From Candidatus Hydrogenedentota bacterium (lineage in GTDB: Bacteria > Hydrogenedentota > Hydrogenedentia > Hydrogenedentales > JAGMZX01), in NCBI GenBank assembly GCA_029556545.1, contig JAKQEQ010000192.1, positions 122,998 to 186,997 of the forward strand: DNA of 64,000 bases. The letters are read 5' to 3'. This document shows, one piece after another, positions 25,932-34,899 of the stretch; within the stretch, counting starts at the first letter, position 1; each line of letters starts with the position of its first letter. Position numbers and translations under genes: made by a program. The notes beneath the pieces were generated by a model, which saw only the letters and a program-made list of their open reading frames with translations, was not told the origin of the DNA and made no database searches.

Positions 25932-27572
25932 ATGCCGCACGTCATCATCGAACAACCGGGCGTCCCCCCCATGACGGTGCCACTCCGCAAGGAAGAGACG
26001 CGCTTCGGGCGCGCCGAGGACAGCGACGTGGTCCTCGTGGCGGACGAAGTGTCGCGGCATCACGCGAAGATTTGCCTCCAGGGCGATCGGACACTGCTGG
26101 TGGACCTCAGGAGCCTTAACGGCACCTACGTGAATCGGCAGCGCATCGTCGAGCGGGTGCTGGCGCATATGGATGAACTCTGGTTCGGCAGCAAGTGCCG
26201 CCTCGTCTTCCGAGACGATACGCGCCGCGAACACGCCGCAGCGGCGAAGCCGCAAGAAGAATCGCGGCTCGCGCGCAGTATGAACGAGATTCGCGCCGAG
26301 ATGGATCGGGTGGGCAACAGCATGACCATGATTGGCACCCGCACCCCCGTCCAGGTCCGGGAAAAGACGGTCGCCGTGCCACAACTCAGTTCGGAAGAGG
26401 TTGTGAAGATGGGGCGGGCGTATCGGCGCCTATCCGCGCTGCATCGCGCCAGCCAGGTGATGGCCTCGAATTTCGAATTGAACGCCCGCCTCTCCAGCCT
26501 GCTCGATATCGCCCTGGACGTCATGGACGCCGAGCGGGGATTTCTGATGCTGCGCGAGGAAGGCACGACGAATCTGATCGTAAAGGTCGCCCGCGGCATG
26601 GGGCGCGACCTCGAGGCAAGTTCGCCGAGCATGGGCGTCGCGGGACGCGCGGCCATCGACGGCGAGCCGGTGCTCATGGCCGATCGATCGAAGGATCGGG
26701 AATTCGGCATGCGCGAGAGCATCATCCGCAACCAGATTCGCGCCGCGATGGCCGTGCCGCTCGCCATCCACGACCGGGTCATCGGATCGATCTACGTGGA
26801 CACGACCAAGGCGTCGTCGGCCTTCGGCGAAGAAGACCTTGAACTATTCCAGTCGCTCGCGAACCAGTCGGCGCTCGCCATTGACAATGTGCGCCTTCAC
26901 CAACAGGTCGTCGAGGAAGAGAAGAAACGGGACAACCTCGGACGCTTCCTCTCCCCCGCCATTGTCGAGCAGATTATCAGCGAGGAAAGCCGGCTTGAAT
27001 TGGGCGGGCGCAAGCAGCGGGTCACGACCATGTTCTGCGACATCCGCGGTTCGAGCAAGATCGCCGAGCAATTGCAGCCGCAGCAGCTTATCGAGCTGTT
27101 GAACGAGCATTTCACGGCCATGACCGCGATCATCTTCGGTTACCACGGCACCCTGGACAAGTACATCGGCGACGAACTCATGGCGGTCTTCGGATCGCCC
27201 CTGTGCGCGCCGGACGACGCCATGCGCGCCGTGCGCGCCGCCCTCGCCATACTGCAGCGCAACGCGGAACTGAACGAGCAGCGGCGGCAGGAGGGACGCA
27301 CGACCTTGGACCTCGGGATTGGCATCGAGACGGGAGAAGTCATCGTGGGTTACGTCGGCTCGCCGCAGCGCATGGAGTTCACGGTCGTCGGCGATCGCGT
27401 CAACACGGCGAAGCGCTTCTGCGACATGGCCGGCCCCGGGACGGTCGTCGTGGGGCAGGAACTCTGGGATGAAATCAAGGACCGCGTCGCGTCGCAGCCC
27501 ATTGGCGCGGTGATGTTGAAGGGCAAGGCGCAGCCCGTCAATGCCCACGAGATTATCGCTCTGAAGGAATGA
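25932..27572 (+). CDS. FHA-GAF class III adenylate/guanylate cyclase
   Basis: 546 residues. An FHA domain (about 1-95: TRFGRAEDSDVVL, VSRHHAKI, SLNGTYVN) reads phospho-threonine, a GAF domain (about 165-335) senses a ligand, and a class III cyclase domain (about 370-546) follows a short coiled linker. Catalytic residues are present: metal Asp in MFCDIRGSS and YIGDELMAVFG, Lys in LDKYIGD, and VGDRVNTAKRF (Asn and Arg). Lys with Asp favours ATP over GTP as substrate, so cAMP is likely. It is a cytoplasmic signalling protein. Start 25932 follows AAGGGAAGG; a longer frame begins at 25884. Confidence 0.9.
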   Translation: MPHVIIEQPGVPPMTVPLRKEETRFGRAEDSDVVLVADEVSRHHAKICLQGDRTLLVDLRSLNGTYVNRQRIVERVLAHMDELWFGSKCRLVFRDDTRREHAAAAKPQEESRLARSMNEIRAEMDRVGNSMTMIGTRTPVQVREKTVAVPQLSSEEVVKMGRAYRRLSALHRASQVMASNFELNARLSSLLDIALDVMDAERGFLMLREEGTTNLIVKVARGMGRDLEASSPSMGVAGRAAIDGEPVLMADRSKDREFGMRESIIRNQIRAAMAVPLAIHDRVIGSIYVDTTKASSAFGEEDLELFQSLANQSALAIDNVRLHQQVVEEEKKRDNLGRFLSPAIVEQIISEESRLELGGRKQRVTTMFCDIRGSSKIAEQLQPQQLIELLNEHFTAMTAIIFGYHGTLDKYIGDELMAVFGSPLCAPDDAMRAVRAALAILQRNAELNEQRRQEGRTTLDLGIGIETGEVIVGYVGSPQRMEFTVVGDRVNTAKRFCDMAGPGTVVVGQELWDEIKDRVASQPIGAVMLKGKAQPVNAHEIIALKE

Positions 27573-27588
27573 TCGACTGACATGCGCC

Positions 27589-28164
27589 TTACGACTTGCC
27601 GGCGAGAAAGGTCAGCCACAACACCACCGCCGTGAACCCCAACCCCGCCAGGAGAATAACCGCCTGCCAACCGTAACGCTGGAGAAGACCGATATCCTCC
27701 GCCGCGACGCCCCCCCCTGCCCCATCGTTCAAACCCGACTCGCCGGGGCGCGCGATCGGGACGTCCGCCGCGTCCGGGGCAAAGCGCGCTTCGACTTGGG
27801 CCGCCATCTCTCGCGCCCGTTGCGCCAGTTCCACCTCCTCGGTCCGCACGTAGAATTCGCCGGCCTCGTTCCGCACCCGCTGGAAGCCGGCCTCGCGGGC
27901 TTCCCGCTCGTGCCGTTCCTCCCGTCGATGGCGCAGTTCGAGGCGATAGTCCTTGACCTTGCTTTTCAACGTGCGCCTGACTGGCGGCGTCTCAATCCAG
28001 GGGGCATCCACCGTAACCGTTACCTGTTCGCCCGCCTCCTGGTAGGTCCCGTGGACGACTTCGCCGTCATCGAAGGTAATAACGTACGTCTTCACGTCGT
28101 CATCCCGCGGCGGGGCGTCCTGCCCCAAAGCAAGACAGAGGCATGTGATCATCAAGGCAATCAT
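27589..28164 (-). CDS. membrane-anchored protein of unknown function
   Basis: 191 residues. An N-terminal hydrophobic leader (MIALMITCLCLALGQ), a small beta-rich segment (TYVITFDDGEVVHGTYQEAGE), a highly charged Arg/Glu helix (about 70-125, likely coiled coil) and one C-terminal membrane helix (AVILLAGLGFTAVVLWLTFLAG). No family recognised. It is convergent with the cyclase gene and divergent from the STN-like lipoprotein gene. No good ribosome site; ATG at 28152 is an alternative start. Confidence 0.6.
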   Translation of the reverse strand: MIALMITCLCLALGQDAPPRDDDVKTYVITFDDGEVVHGTYQEAGEQVTVTVDAPWIETPPVRRTLKSKVKDYRLELRHRREERHEREAREAGFQRVRNEAGEFYVRTEEVELAQRAREMAAQVEARFAPDAADVPIARPGESGLNDGAGGGVAAEDIGLLQRYGWQAVILLAGLGFTAVVLWLTFLAGKS

Positions 28165-28277
28165 GGAAGCAGTATACGGGGCGCCCTCGGATCAGGGCAA
28201 GGAGCCCGGCCTCTTCGTATTCGTACACGGCCTGATCGCCTTGAAACTCCCGCGCCCTCGGGAGTATGAATGCCTGC

Positions 28278-29273
28278 ATGAAGAACTTCCTCGGCGGATA
28301 CAGCGGTCTCGTACTTGTCTCATCCCTGCTTACCGCGGCGGGCTGCGCGACGCCCGGCGATGGACGCCCGGACGCCGCAGAGCCGGGAAAGTTCCCGTCC
28401 GTGACTTTTCACGGGGAAGCAAGCACTTTGGGCGCCACCGTGCGCCGGTTGGGCGAGGAATGCGGCGGCGGTCTTGTGCTGATGAACGGCCTCGAAGAAC
28501 GTCCGGTAGGACCGGTCAAGTTGCATCGCAACGACTACGAGTTCCTCGTGCGGCGCTTGACGCAGGAAACGGGCCTTGTTGCTCATGCGACGGCGTATTA
28601 CTACTTCCTGCATCCTCCCGAATACGAGGTGTTGCGGAGCATTAACGTCGAGGGTGTGCTGGCGCCGCGCTACGCCGAGCCACGGACAAGCATTTCGTTC
28701 GGCAACGGAACGCGGTTGTACAACGTGTTTGGCGTGCTTAGTCGAAACCTCGGGATCACCGTCGTGGCGGACAACGTGGTCGCTGAAACCCCGTGCGGCG
28801 AATTCTTCCTGACGGACGCGCCGCTTCCGGCGGTCCTCAACGCGATCCTCCAGTCGGCCCGGCTGAGTCCGCAGGCGTTCGCCATCGAAAGCACGGACGA
28901 GTACATTTTCATCCGCTCGATGGCGAACAGGAACCCGAGCGGCGCCTTGTTGAACGCGGAAGCGCTCACGCCTGATCAACAACAACTTCTCGCGAGGCGC
29001 GTATACGTCGAGCTTCCGCGACAACCCGACACCGCCGAGCAGGTCCTTGTGTATCAAGCCGCGCTGACGCTCGAGGCCACGCTGCCGGCGCTGAGCGCCC
29101 AATTGGGTTGCCCGGTCCGCGTCGCGCCGGGGCTGGAAGACCTGCCGGTCAATTTCGCCGTCATGACCCATGTGCGGGTGGCCACGGTAATGGACCTGAT
29201 CGTCCGGCAGTGGCCCATCGCGGAATTCGGATACGAAGTCGTCGGTACCGAGATACGCATCCGGCGGCGGTGA
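28278..29273 (+). CDS. lipoprotein with STN/secretin-N-like repeats
   Basis: 331 residues. The lipobox SLLTAAGC follows a leader (KNFLGGYSGLVLVSS). The rest looks like three short beta-alpha-beta units reminiscent of secretin/TonB short N-terminal (STN) domains: ATVRRLGEECGGGLVLM, NVFGVLSRNLGITVVAD with APLPAVLNAIL, and ATLPALSAQLGCPVRVA with ATVMDLIVRQW. Such units occur in secretins, FecA-type receptors and FecR-regulated systems; here there is no secretin or receptor barrel. The exbB/tonB pair sits tail-to-tail 12 bases away. An in-frame ATG at 28266 is possible but too close to its ribosome site. Confidence 0.65.
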   Translation: MKNFLGGYSGLVLVSSLLTAAGCATPGDGRPDAAEPGKFPSVTFHGEASTLGATVRRLGEECGGGLVLMNGLEERPVGPVKLHRNDYEFLVRRLTQETGLVAHATAYYYFLHPPEYEVLRSINVEGVLAPRYAEPRTSISFGNGTRLYNVFGVLSRNLGITVVADNVVAETPCGEFFLTDAPLPAVLNAILQSARLSPQAFAIESTDEYIFIRSMANRNPSGALLNAEALTPDQQQLLARRVYVELPRQPDTAEQVLVYQAALTLEATLPALSAQLGCPVRVAPGLEDLPVNFAVMTHVRVATVMDLIVRQWPIAEFGYEVVGTEIRIRRR

Positions 29274-29285
29274 GGTGGCCCGCCC

Positions 29286-29909
29286 TCACTGGGCGTTCTT
29301 GCGCGCATGCAGCCGGACGATGAACTCGGTAGCCCTGTCTTGCATTTCACTCGCGAGGTCTTCCACGCGCTTCGCGTACAGGCTGTGGAAGGCGAGCGCC
29401 GGAATTGCGATGCAAAGTCCGGCGACGGTCGTAACCAACGCCTGCGAGATGCCCGCGGACAGTACGTTCGGGTCGCCCAAACCCGCCGCGCTGATCGCGT
29501 CGAAAACCCGCACCATGCCCAGCACCGTCCCGAGCAGCCCGAACAAGGGGCTGACGGCCGCGACGATTTCGAGCACCGTGAGACCGCGATCGAGATAGGC
29601 CGCCTGGATGCGGCCGATGGCGTGCATGCGCTCGACGGCCTGATGGTAGTCGAGGTCCTGGGTGCGCAGGGTCTCAAGAATGATACGCGCCAACGGACCA
29701 TCGTGGCGCCGGCAAACCCGCGTCACCTCGCCGGGCGGCGCGCCGCCCACGTACTCGTCGATGGCGCGCAGGATGCGCCCGTCCAGCACCCGCCGACGCC
29801 GCAGAGCGATCGCGCGCTCGATGATGATGGTCCCGGCGGCCACCGAGCACGCGGCCAACGGCAGCATCGTCCAGCCGCCTTGTTGCAGGAGAGCAAAGGT
29901 CTCGAACAT
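29286..29909 (-). CDS. ExbB/TolQ/MotA-family proton-channel protein
   Basis: 207 residues, three predicted membrane helices (LPLAACSVAAGTIIIERAIAL, LTVLEIVAAVSPLFGLLGTVLGMV, and ALVTTVAGLCIAIPALAF). The central GLLGTVLGM and the third-helix TTVAGLCIAIP match the MotA_ExbB signature. In Ton and Tol systems this protein forms a pentamer around an ExbD/TolR dimer and powers TonB. Its ATG is 9 bases after the tonB-like stop codon with an AGGGA site between them, so the two are co-translated. No exbD/tolR gene follows. Confidence 0.88.
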   Translation of the reverse strand: MFETFALLQQGGWTMLPLAACSVAAGTIIIERAIALRRRRVLDGRILRAIDEYVGGAPPGEVTRVCRRHDGPLARIILETLRTQDLDYHQAVERMHAIGRIQAAYLDRGLTVLEIVAAVSPLFGLLGTVLGMVRVFDAISAAGLGDPNVLSAGISQALVTTVAGLCIAIPALAFHSLYAKRVEDLASEMQDRATEFIVRLHARKNAQ

Positions 29910-29918
29910 GCAGGTCCC

Positions 29919-30851
29919 TTATTGCCACTGAAACGTGCAGTGGATGACCAGGTTCTCATCCCGGTACTCGGGCGGGACGCGGAACGGGAACGGCTTGAAC
30001 GACCCCGCCCGCAAGATGGATTCCCGGCACAACGCCGCGTAAATGCGACTCGTCGGTTCGCCGACCACGACCGCCGAGACGATACGTCCGTCCGGCGCGA
30101 TCGCGAGCTCGACTTCCGCCACGGCGCGTGTCGATCCCGAGTAGCGCGTCAACATGATCGTGATCCAACTGCGTCGAATCAAGGGCTTGATATGATGCAG
30201 GTAGTAAGCGGCCACGTCGTCCCGAAGCGCCTCAAAGCTCGTGAAGCCGCGCTCGAGGACCCGCCCGTCGACTCGCCCGCGACCTCGTTGCGGCGCATCC
30301 GCCAACGGTGGCGGCACCTGCGCAAGCACCCGCCGCTCTTCCGCACGCCCCGCGTCATCCGCGTCCGCATCTGGCCGTTCCGGCGCCGGTGCGTCCAAGA
30401 GGCCTTCGATTTCCGCGTCCGCGGCTCGACGCGTTTTCTGCGCATCCTTGGGGCGCGGCGTGTCTCGGTGCTCCTCGATCCCGGCTGTCGGCGGCGCTTC
30501 CCGTGGAGGCGCGGGCACTGCGGGCAACGAAACAAGGTCGGCTTGTTCGTCCAGCCGGGGCCCCGGCTCGGTCCCGTCGTGCTGTACGGCGTCCGCAGCG
30601 ACGGCATCACGGTCGGATAGTAGGTTTGTCTCCTCGACAGGCCGGTGCGCTTCGACGGTCGCTTCGACGACCTGCGGCGGCGACGGAGGCGGCTCGGGCG
30701 CGCGCGGCGGCTCGGTTTGGATCCGCACCACCAGCGGCGTGTCGTAAACCCGTGCGCGCGCGGCCTGCTGTTGCCAGGGAACGAGCAGCACGGCCAGATT
30801 AACGCAGAGGGAGGCCACGGCGGACAGGGCCAGGCGTTGTCGGTAGCGCAT
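29919..30851 (-). CDS. TonB/TolA-like energy transducer
   Basis: 310 residues. One N-terminal membrane anchor (LALSAVASLCVNLAVLLV), a Pro/Glu/Ala-rich periplasmic spacer (about 45-195), and a C-terminal domain with the TonB pattern TRAVAEVELAIAPDGRIVSAVV followed by AALCRESILRAGSFKPFPF. It should span the periplasm and pull on outer-membrane receptors or Tol partners. It is paired with exbB downstream; exbD is absent between or beside them, which is unusual. Confidence 0.82.
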   Translation of the reverse strand: MRYRQRLALSAVASLCVNLAVLLVPWQQQAARARVYDTPLVVRIQTEPPRAPEPPPSPPQVVEATVEAHRPVEETNLLSDRDAVAADAVQHDGTEPGPRLDEQADLVSLPAVPAPPREAPPTAGIEEHRDTPRPKDAQKTRRAADAEIEGLLDAPAPERPDADADDAGRAEERRVLAQVPPPLADAPQRGRGRVDGRVLERGFTSFEALRDDVAAYYLHHIKPLIRRSWITIMLTRYSGSTRAVAEVELAIAPDGRIVSAVVVGEPTSRIYAALCRESILRAGSFKPFPFRVPPEYRDENLVIHCTFQWQ

Positions 30852-30946
30852 GACGATAGTCTCTCGGCGCGATACCGATCATAGCAAAACCGGAGTGGAG
30901 CGGGCATGAAAAGCGCGGCAAAGACGACCGATTCGCGATGCGACGC

Positions 30947-30975
30947 TTGTCAGACCGTCAGTCATCGTTTATAAT
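30947..30975 (+). promoter_or_regulatory. sigma-70-type promoter for the gene at 31044
   Basis: TTGTCA at 30947-30952, a 17-base spacer and TATAAT at 30970-30975. It lies about 68 bases before the start codon and is divergent from the tonB-like gene. Confidence 0.72.
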
Positions 30976-31043
30976 GACGACTTACTTGCGCGCGTTGCGC
31001 AAAGCGGGTCGAGGGGCCTCGAGCGGATAGAGGGCTGTGCTGG

Positions 31044-32879
31044 ATGCGTCATGGCGCGAGTTTGTTGGTGTCCCTGGAAGGGATGAGCCGCGCGGCGTTT
31101 CGGATCGCGAACGAACTGGTCGGGAACAGCAAGTCGGGGCTTACAACACGTTTTCTTTCGAAGAAACTCGATATCCCGGAAGAGGAAGTCGAGTATCTGC
31201 TTGACGTCAATCACCGGCTGCTTTACGTAGACCTGACCAAGGTCAAACTGGTCTCCGAGGGACACACCGCGGTTCGGCGGATCAGCGAAGGGCTCGAGAA
31301 TCGCGGCGACGTCCCCGCACTCATCCGCAGAATCAAGGGACTGGACGCCCATGATTTTCGCCGCATCGAGGAACTGCTCGACCTGCATGAACCCGTCGCG
31401 AAGAAAACCGCGGCGGAAGAGTTGCTCCAGCGGGTCTATCAGCATCCGGATTCGATTGTCGCCTACGTGGCGTCTCGCGGATTCTCGCAGACGGCCCGCG
31501 AACTCTTCGACATCGTATGGCAATCGAAGGACGGGCTCATGCCCGTGGCGAAGTTGCGCGCGGCGCACGGGGCCGCCGAATTCGATATCGAGCAGGCATT
31601 GTGGGAGCTATTCCGGGGGTTCGCACTCTTCGAGATGTTCCGCTTCGATGCGGAGGACCGGCTCGTACGGGTAGCGGGACTGCTCGCGGAGATTCGCCAG
31701 TACCGCGAAGCCGCGGCGCGCAAAGGCACGAAGAAGACTAAACCAAAACCCGTTCGCACAACCCCGGCGCGGTTCCAGGGACAACAACTGGGACTTTCCG
31801 ACGCGATTTGCCAGCTCGTGGCCGCCCTTGGCGCGCGACCCGCTCGGCTACGGGGCGACGGCGACATGTTCCGCGAGGACCGGCGGCGTCTCGAGGAGAT
31901 CGTCGCGGAGGACGCGGATCCGTCGCTGAACACGTGTCTCTGGGCGGCGCAAGGTGTGGGGTGGCTCGTGCGCGTGGATGATACGCTCCGCGCGGGGGAA
32001 CTCGATTCGCTGCTGGCGCTCGACCGCGTCAGCCGGCACCGCATCCTGTACGAGTGGTTCGTATCCCAAGGCGACGAAGCGGTTTCCCGCAAACTGCTGG
32101 CCGAGTCGATCGAGGACGTGCGCGTCGGAGCGTGGTACGACGCGGTGGAATTTGTGCAATGCGCCACGCAGTCCAGCGAGGAAAGCGCCCAGCCCGTGCT
32201 GCGCCAGAAGGGCGCGCTATGGCAGTACATGAGCCCGAGCGTTTCCGGCCACTGGGAGAGCCGCCTTGCGCGATCCCTCGAAGAGACCTTCTACTGGCTC
32301 GGCATCGTGGACCGCGCCGAGGACGGCGGTTCGAGCCTCTTCCGTATCACGGAACTCGGCGAACTGCTGATCACCAACCGCGACCCGGCGTGTCTGCAAA
32401 GCGCTTTTCCCGCGCGCAAGTGCGAATTCGTCGTGCAGCCGAACTTCGAGATTGTCGTGCCCACGGAGGAGATGGACCCGCTCCTCACCGTCCCGTTGGA
32501 TCAGTTTGCGACCCGCCTGAGTACGGGGCAGGCCACGGTTTATCAGGTCACCAAGGATTCCTTCACGCAGGCGATTCAGGAGGGCCACGACGGGGACGCC
32601 TTCGTCAACTTTCTCATGCGCTACAATCGGGCCGGAAAGCTGCCGCTGAATGTGACGACTACGCTCGAGGACTGGCGCGGGGCTATGAAGCGGGTCAAAC
32701 TGCGCACACTGCACGTGCTCGAATCGGACGATCCGCTGGTCATCGCCGAACTGATGCACCGCCGCCGCCTGCGCAAGTACTTCGCCGAACCGGACCCGAA
32801 AAAGATACTCGCCTACACCGGCATTTCGCGCGCGGACTTGTCTAAGGAACTCGAAAAGGACGGCTTCATCGTTGAGTAG
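31044..32879 (+). CDS. Helicase_C_3 (XPB/Ssl2 N-terminal-like) domain protein
   Basis: 611 residues with no helicase motor motifs. N-terminal winged-helix-like segments (about 20-70 and 150-210), a Lys-rich linker (about 230-250) and a C-terminal part with EFVVQPNFEIVVP, TVYQVTKDSFTQAIQEG and LPLNVTTTLEDW, the pattern of the XPB/Ssl2-like N-terminal DNA-binding domain (PF13625). In actinobacteria this domain is found near or fused to helicases; a free-standing protein may act in DNA repair or transcription, but no partner is visible. Its strong promoter indicates real expression. Confidence 0.68.
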   Translation: MRHGASLLVSLEGMSRAAFRIANELVGNSKSGLTTRFLSKKLDIPEEEVEYLLDVNHRLLYVDLTKVKLVSEGHTAVRRISEGLENRGDVPALIRRIKGLDAHDFRRIEELLDLHEPVAKKTAAEELLQRVYQHPDSIVAYVASRGFSQTARELFDIVWQSKDGLMPVAKLRAAHGAAEFDIEQALWELFRGFALFEMFRFDAEDRLVRVAGLLAEIRQYREAAARKGTKKTKPKPVRTTPARFQGQQLGLSDAICQLVAALGARPARLRGDGDMFREDRRRLEEIVAEDADPSLNTCLWAAQGVGWLVRVDDTLRAGELDSLLALDRVSRHRILYEWFVSQGDEAVSRKLLAESIEDVRVGAWYDAVEFVQCATQSSEESAQPVLRQKGALWQYMSPSVSGHWESRLARSLEETFYWLGIVDRAEDGGSSLFRITELGELLITNRDPACLQSAFPARKCEFVVQPNFEIVVPTEEMDPLLTVPLDQFATRLSTGQATVYQVTKDSFTQAIQEGHDGDAFVNFLMRYNRAGKLPLNVTTTLEDWRGAMKRVKLRTLHVLESDDPLVIAELMHRRRLRKYFAEPDPKKILAYTGISRADLSKELEKDGFIVE

Positions 32880-33008
32880 CGGCGTGCAGCATCGGGGACT
32901 TTCGCCGGCGCCTGATCGATAGTCTCGGGAATAAACGGAGGCCGGGCGCTTGTTTGAATTCGTGCCGCGGAAACCGCACTTCCGGGGGAACGGGCGCCTG
33001 GAACCTCC

Positions 33009-34244
33009 ATGAACGCGATTCGTCCAAGACTGCTTATTCTGGGTACGGGCTTCGCATCGTTCAGTCTCGTCAAGGCCATTGACGTGGATTCGTACGAGGT
33101 GATCATCGTGAGCCCGCGCAATCACTTCTTGTTCACACCGCTGCTGCCGAGCACGACAGTGGGCACCATCGAGTTTCGGAGCATTATCGAGCCGATCCGC
33201 ACCGCGCGCCGGAACATCCGCTTCCATCAGGCCCGGTGCGTCCGGCTGGACCTCGAAAACAACATTGCTCATTGCGAAGGCTTTTTTCGCAACACGCCCT
33301 TTCAACTCGAATACGACCTCCTCGTAATCGGGGTGGGCATGGTCAGCAACACCTTCGGCGTGCCCGGCGTTGATCAACACGCCTTCTTCATGAAGGAGTT
33401 GGCCGACGCGCGGGCGATCCGGCAGCGGATTATCGAGTGCTTCGAGCGCGCGAGCAAACCGAAACGCGACCTGGATGAAGTGCGCATGCTGCTGCATTTC
33501 GTTGTGGTCGGCGGCGGACCGACAGGCGTCGAATTCGCCGCGGAAATGCACGATTTTGCGCGGCAGGATCTATCGCGCTGGTTTCCGGACCTCATGCCAT
33601 ATGTGAAGATCACGCTACTCGAAGCGCGCAACGACATTCTCTCCGCGTTCGACGTCAAGCTCAGCAAGTACGCGCTGCGCCATTTCCGCCGTGGAGGCGT
33701 GCATGTGCGCACCGGCTGTCAGGTGGCGGAAGTCCAGGAGAACGCCGTGGTCCTCAACACCGGCGAGAATACGCCCTGCGGCCTCGTCGTGTGGTCCACG
33801 GGGATCGCCGCCAACGACCTGGTGCGTTCGATCGATGTGCCCAAGGGGCCTTTGCAGCGACTGGTCACGGACCGGGACTTCCTCGTCGTGGGCACAAGAA
33901 ACGTTTATGCCATCGGCGATTGCTCAATACTGGCCGACCAGGACCTGCCGGCGACGGCGCAAGTGGCCCAGCAGCAAGGGAAACACCTCGCCAAGCACTT
34001 GAATCGGAAGGCCCGCCGCATGCCAACGAAGCCGTTTCGTTACCGGCACATGGGCATGCTGGCGTACATCGGCGAGTATCGCGCGCTGGCGGACTTGAAG
34101 AACGTGAAGGGGCGCGGCTTCACGGCGTGGCTCTTCTGGAGATCCGCTTACGTGACCAAGCTCATCAGCATGCGCAACAAGATACTCGTGGCGCAGAATT
34201 GGCTGACCACCTTTATCTTCGGACGGGACATCAGCCGATTCTAA
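33009..34244 (+). CDS. ndh: type II NADH:quinone dehydrogenase (NDH-2)
   Basis: 411 residues. Two dinucleotide-binding folds are visible: LLILGTGFASFSLVK (FAD) near the N-terminus and HFVVVGGGPTGVEFAAEM (NADH). PRNHFLFTPLLPS and VYAIGDCS (FAD ribityl/phosphate) and TAQVAQQQGKHLAKHL are typical NDH-2 signatures. The C-terminus (AWLFWRSAYVTKLISMRNKILV) is an amphipathic membrane-binding region. It oxidises NADH and reduces quinone without pumping protons. The RraA-like gene follows 16 bases downstream. Confidence 0.93.
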   Translation: MNAIRPRLLILGTGFASFSLVKAIDVDSYEVIIVSPRNHFLFTPLLPSTTVGTIEFRSIIEPIRTARRNIRFHQARCVRLDLENNIAHCEGFFRNTPFQLEYDLLVIGVGMVSNTFGVPGVDQHAFFMKELADARAIRQRIIECFERASKPKRDLDEVRMLLHFVVVGGGPTGVEFAAEMHDFARQDLSRWFPDLMPYVKITLLEARNDILSAFDVKLSKYALRHFRRGGVHVRTGCQVAEVQENAVVLNTGENTPCGLVVWSTGIAANDLVRSIDVPKGPLQRLVTDRDFLVVGTRNVYAIGDCSILADQDLPATAQVAQQQGKHLAKHLNRKARRMPTKPFRYRHMGMLAYIGEYRALADLKNVKGRGFTAWLFWRSAYVTKLISMRNKILVAQNWLTTFIFGRDISRF

Positions 34245-34260
34245 AGCGGGAGGACGCAAC

Positions 34261-34740
34261 ATGAATTTCGCGACCGCCGATCTTTGTGACCAATTCGAGG
34301 ACCGCGTGCGCGTCGTCGAGGGGCCGTTGCGCGACTTCGGCGGCCGCCCGTCATTTCACGGACGGATCGAGACCGTCAAGACCTTCGAGGACAACAGCCT
34401 GGTCCGCGCATGCCTCGACGAGTCGGGACAGGGCAGAGTGCTGGTTGTCGACGGCGGCGGATCCCTGCGGCGCGCGCTGCTGGGCGACCAACTCGCCGCT
34501 CTCGCGTTCGAGCATGATTGGAGCGGCCTCGTGATCAACGGCTGTATTCGCGATGCGGCCGCCATTGCGCAAATTGATCTCGGCGTGAAGGCGCTGGCCA
34601 CGCACCCGAGGAAGACGCTCAAACAAGGTTTCGGCGAGCGTGGCGTATCGGTCCGCTTCGGGAACGTGGATTTTGTCCCCGGCCACTACCTCTACGCCGA
34701 TCAAGACGGCGTCGTGATCGCGGAGACCGCGCTCCTGTAA
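34261..34740 (+). CDS. rraA: RraA-family protein
   Basis: 159 residues, normal length. Family signatures GGRPSFHGRIETVK, VVDGGGSLRRALLGDQLA and GLVINGCIRD are all present. Members either inhibit RNase E (E. coli RraA) or are class II pyruvate aldolases/decarboxylases; the R-D pair of GCIRD is conserved in both, so the function here is open. It starts 16 bases after ndh behind GGGAGG. Confidence 0.9.
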   Translation: MNFATADLCDQFEDRVRVVEGPLRDFGGRPSFHGRIETVKTFEDNSLVRACLDESGQGRVLVVDGGGSLRRALLGDQLAALAFEHDWSGLVINGCIRDAAAIAQIDLGVKALATHPRKTLKQGFGERGVSVRFGNVDFVPGHYLYADQDGVVIAETALL

Positions 34741-34899
34741 TCAGGACACCGCTTAACATGAAGACGGGGAATGTTTGGCCGGTCCCGAGGGTTTCTCCCA
34801 TTGATTCCGCTGCGTGCGGGCCAAAGCCAGGGGCGGCTGCGCCACAACGAACACAGCGGACAACGTAACCGGGCGGAAACCCACAGGAGTATGACAGAT

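Noticed and set aside
29307..30620. Long plus-strand open frame opposite exbB and tonB
   Set aside because: High-GC mirror frame rich in Arg/Pro with no motif; the minus-strand genes have membrane helices, family signatures and coupled start and stop codons.
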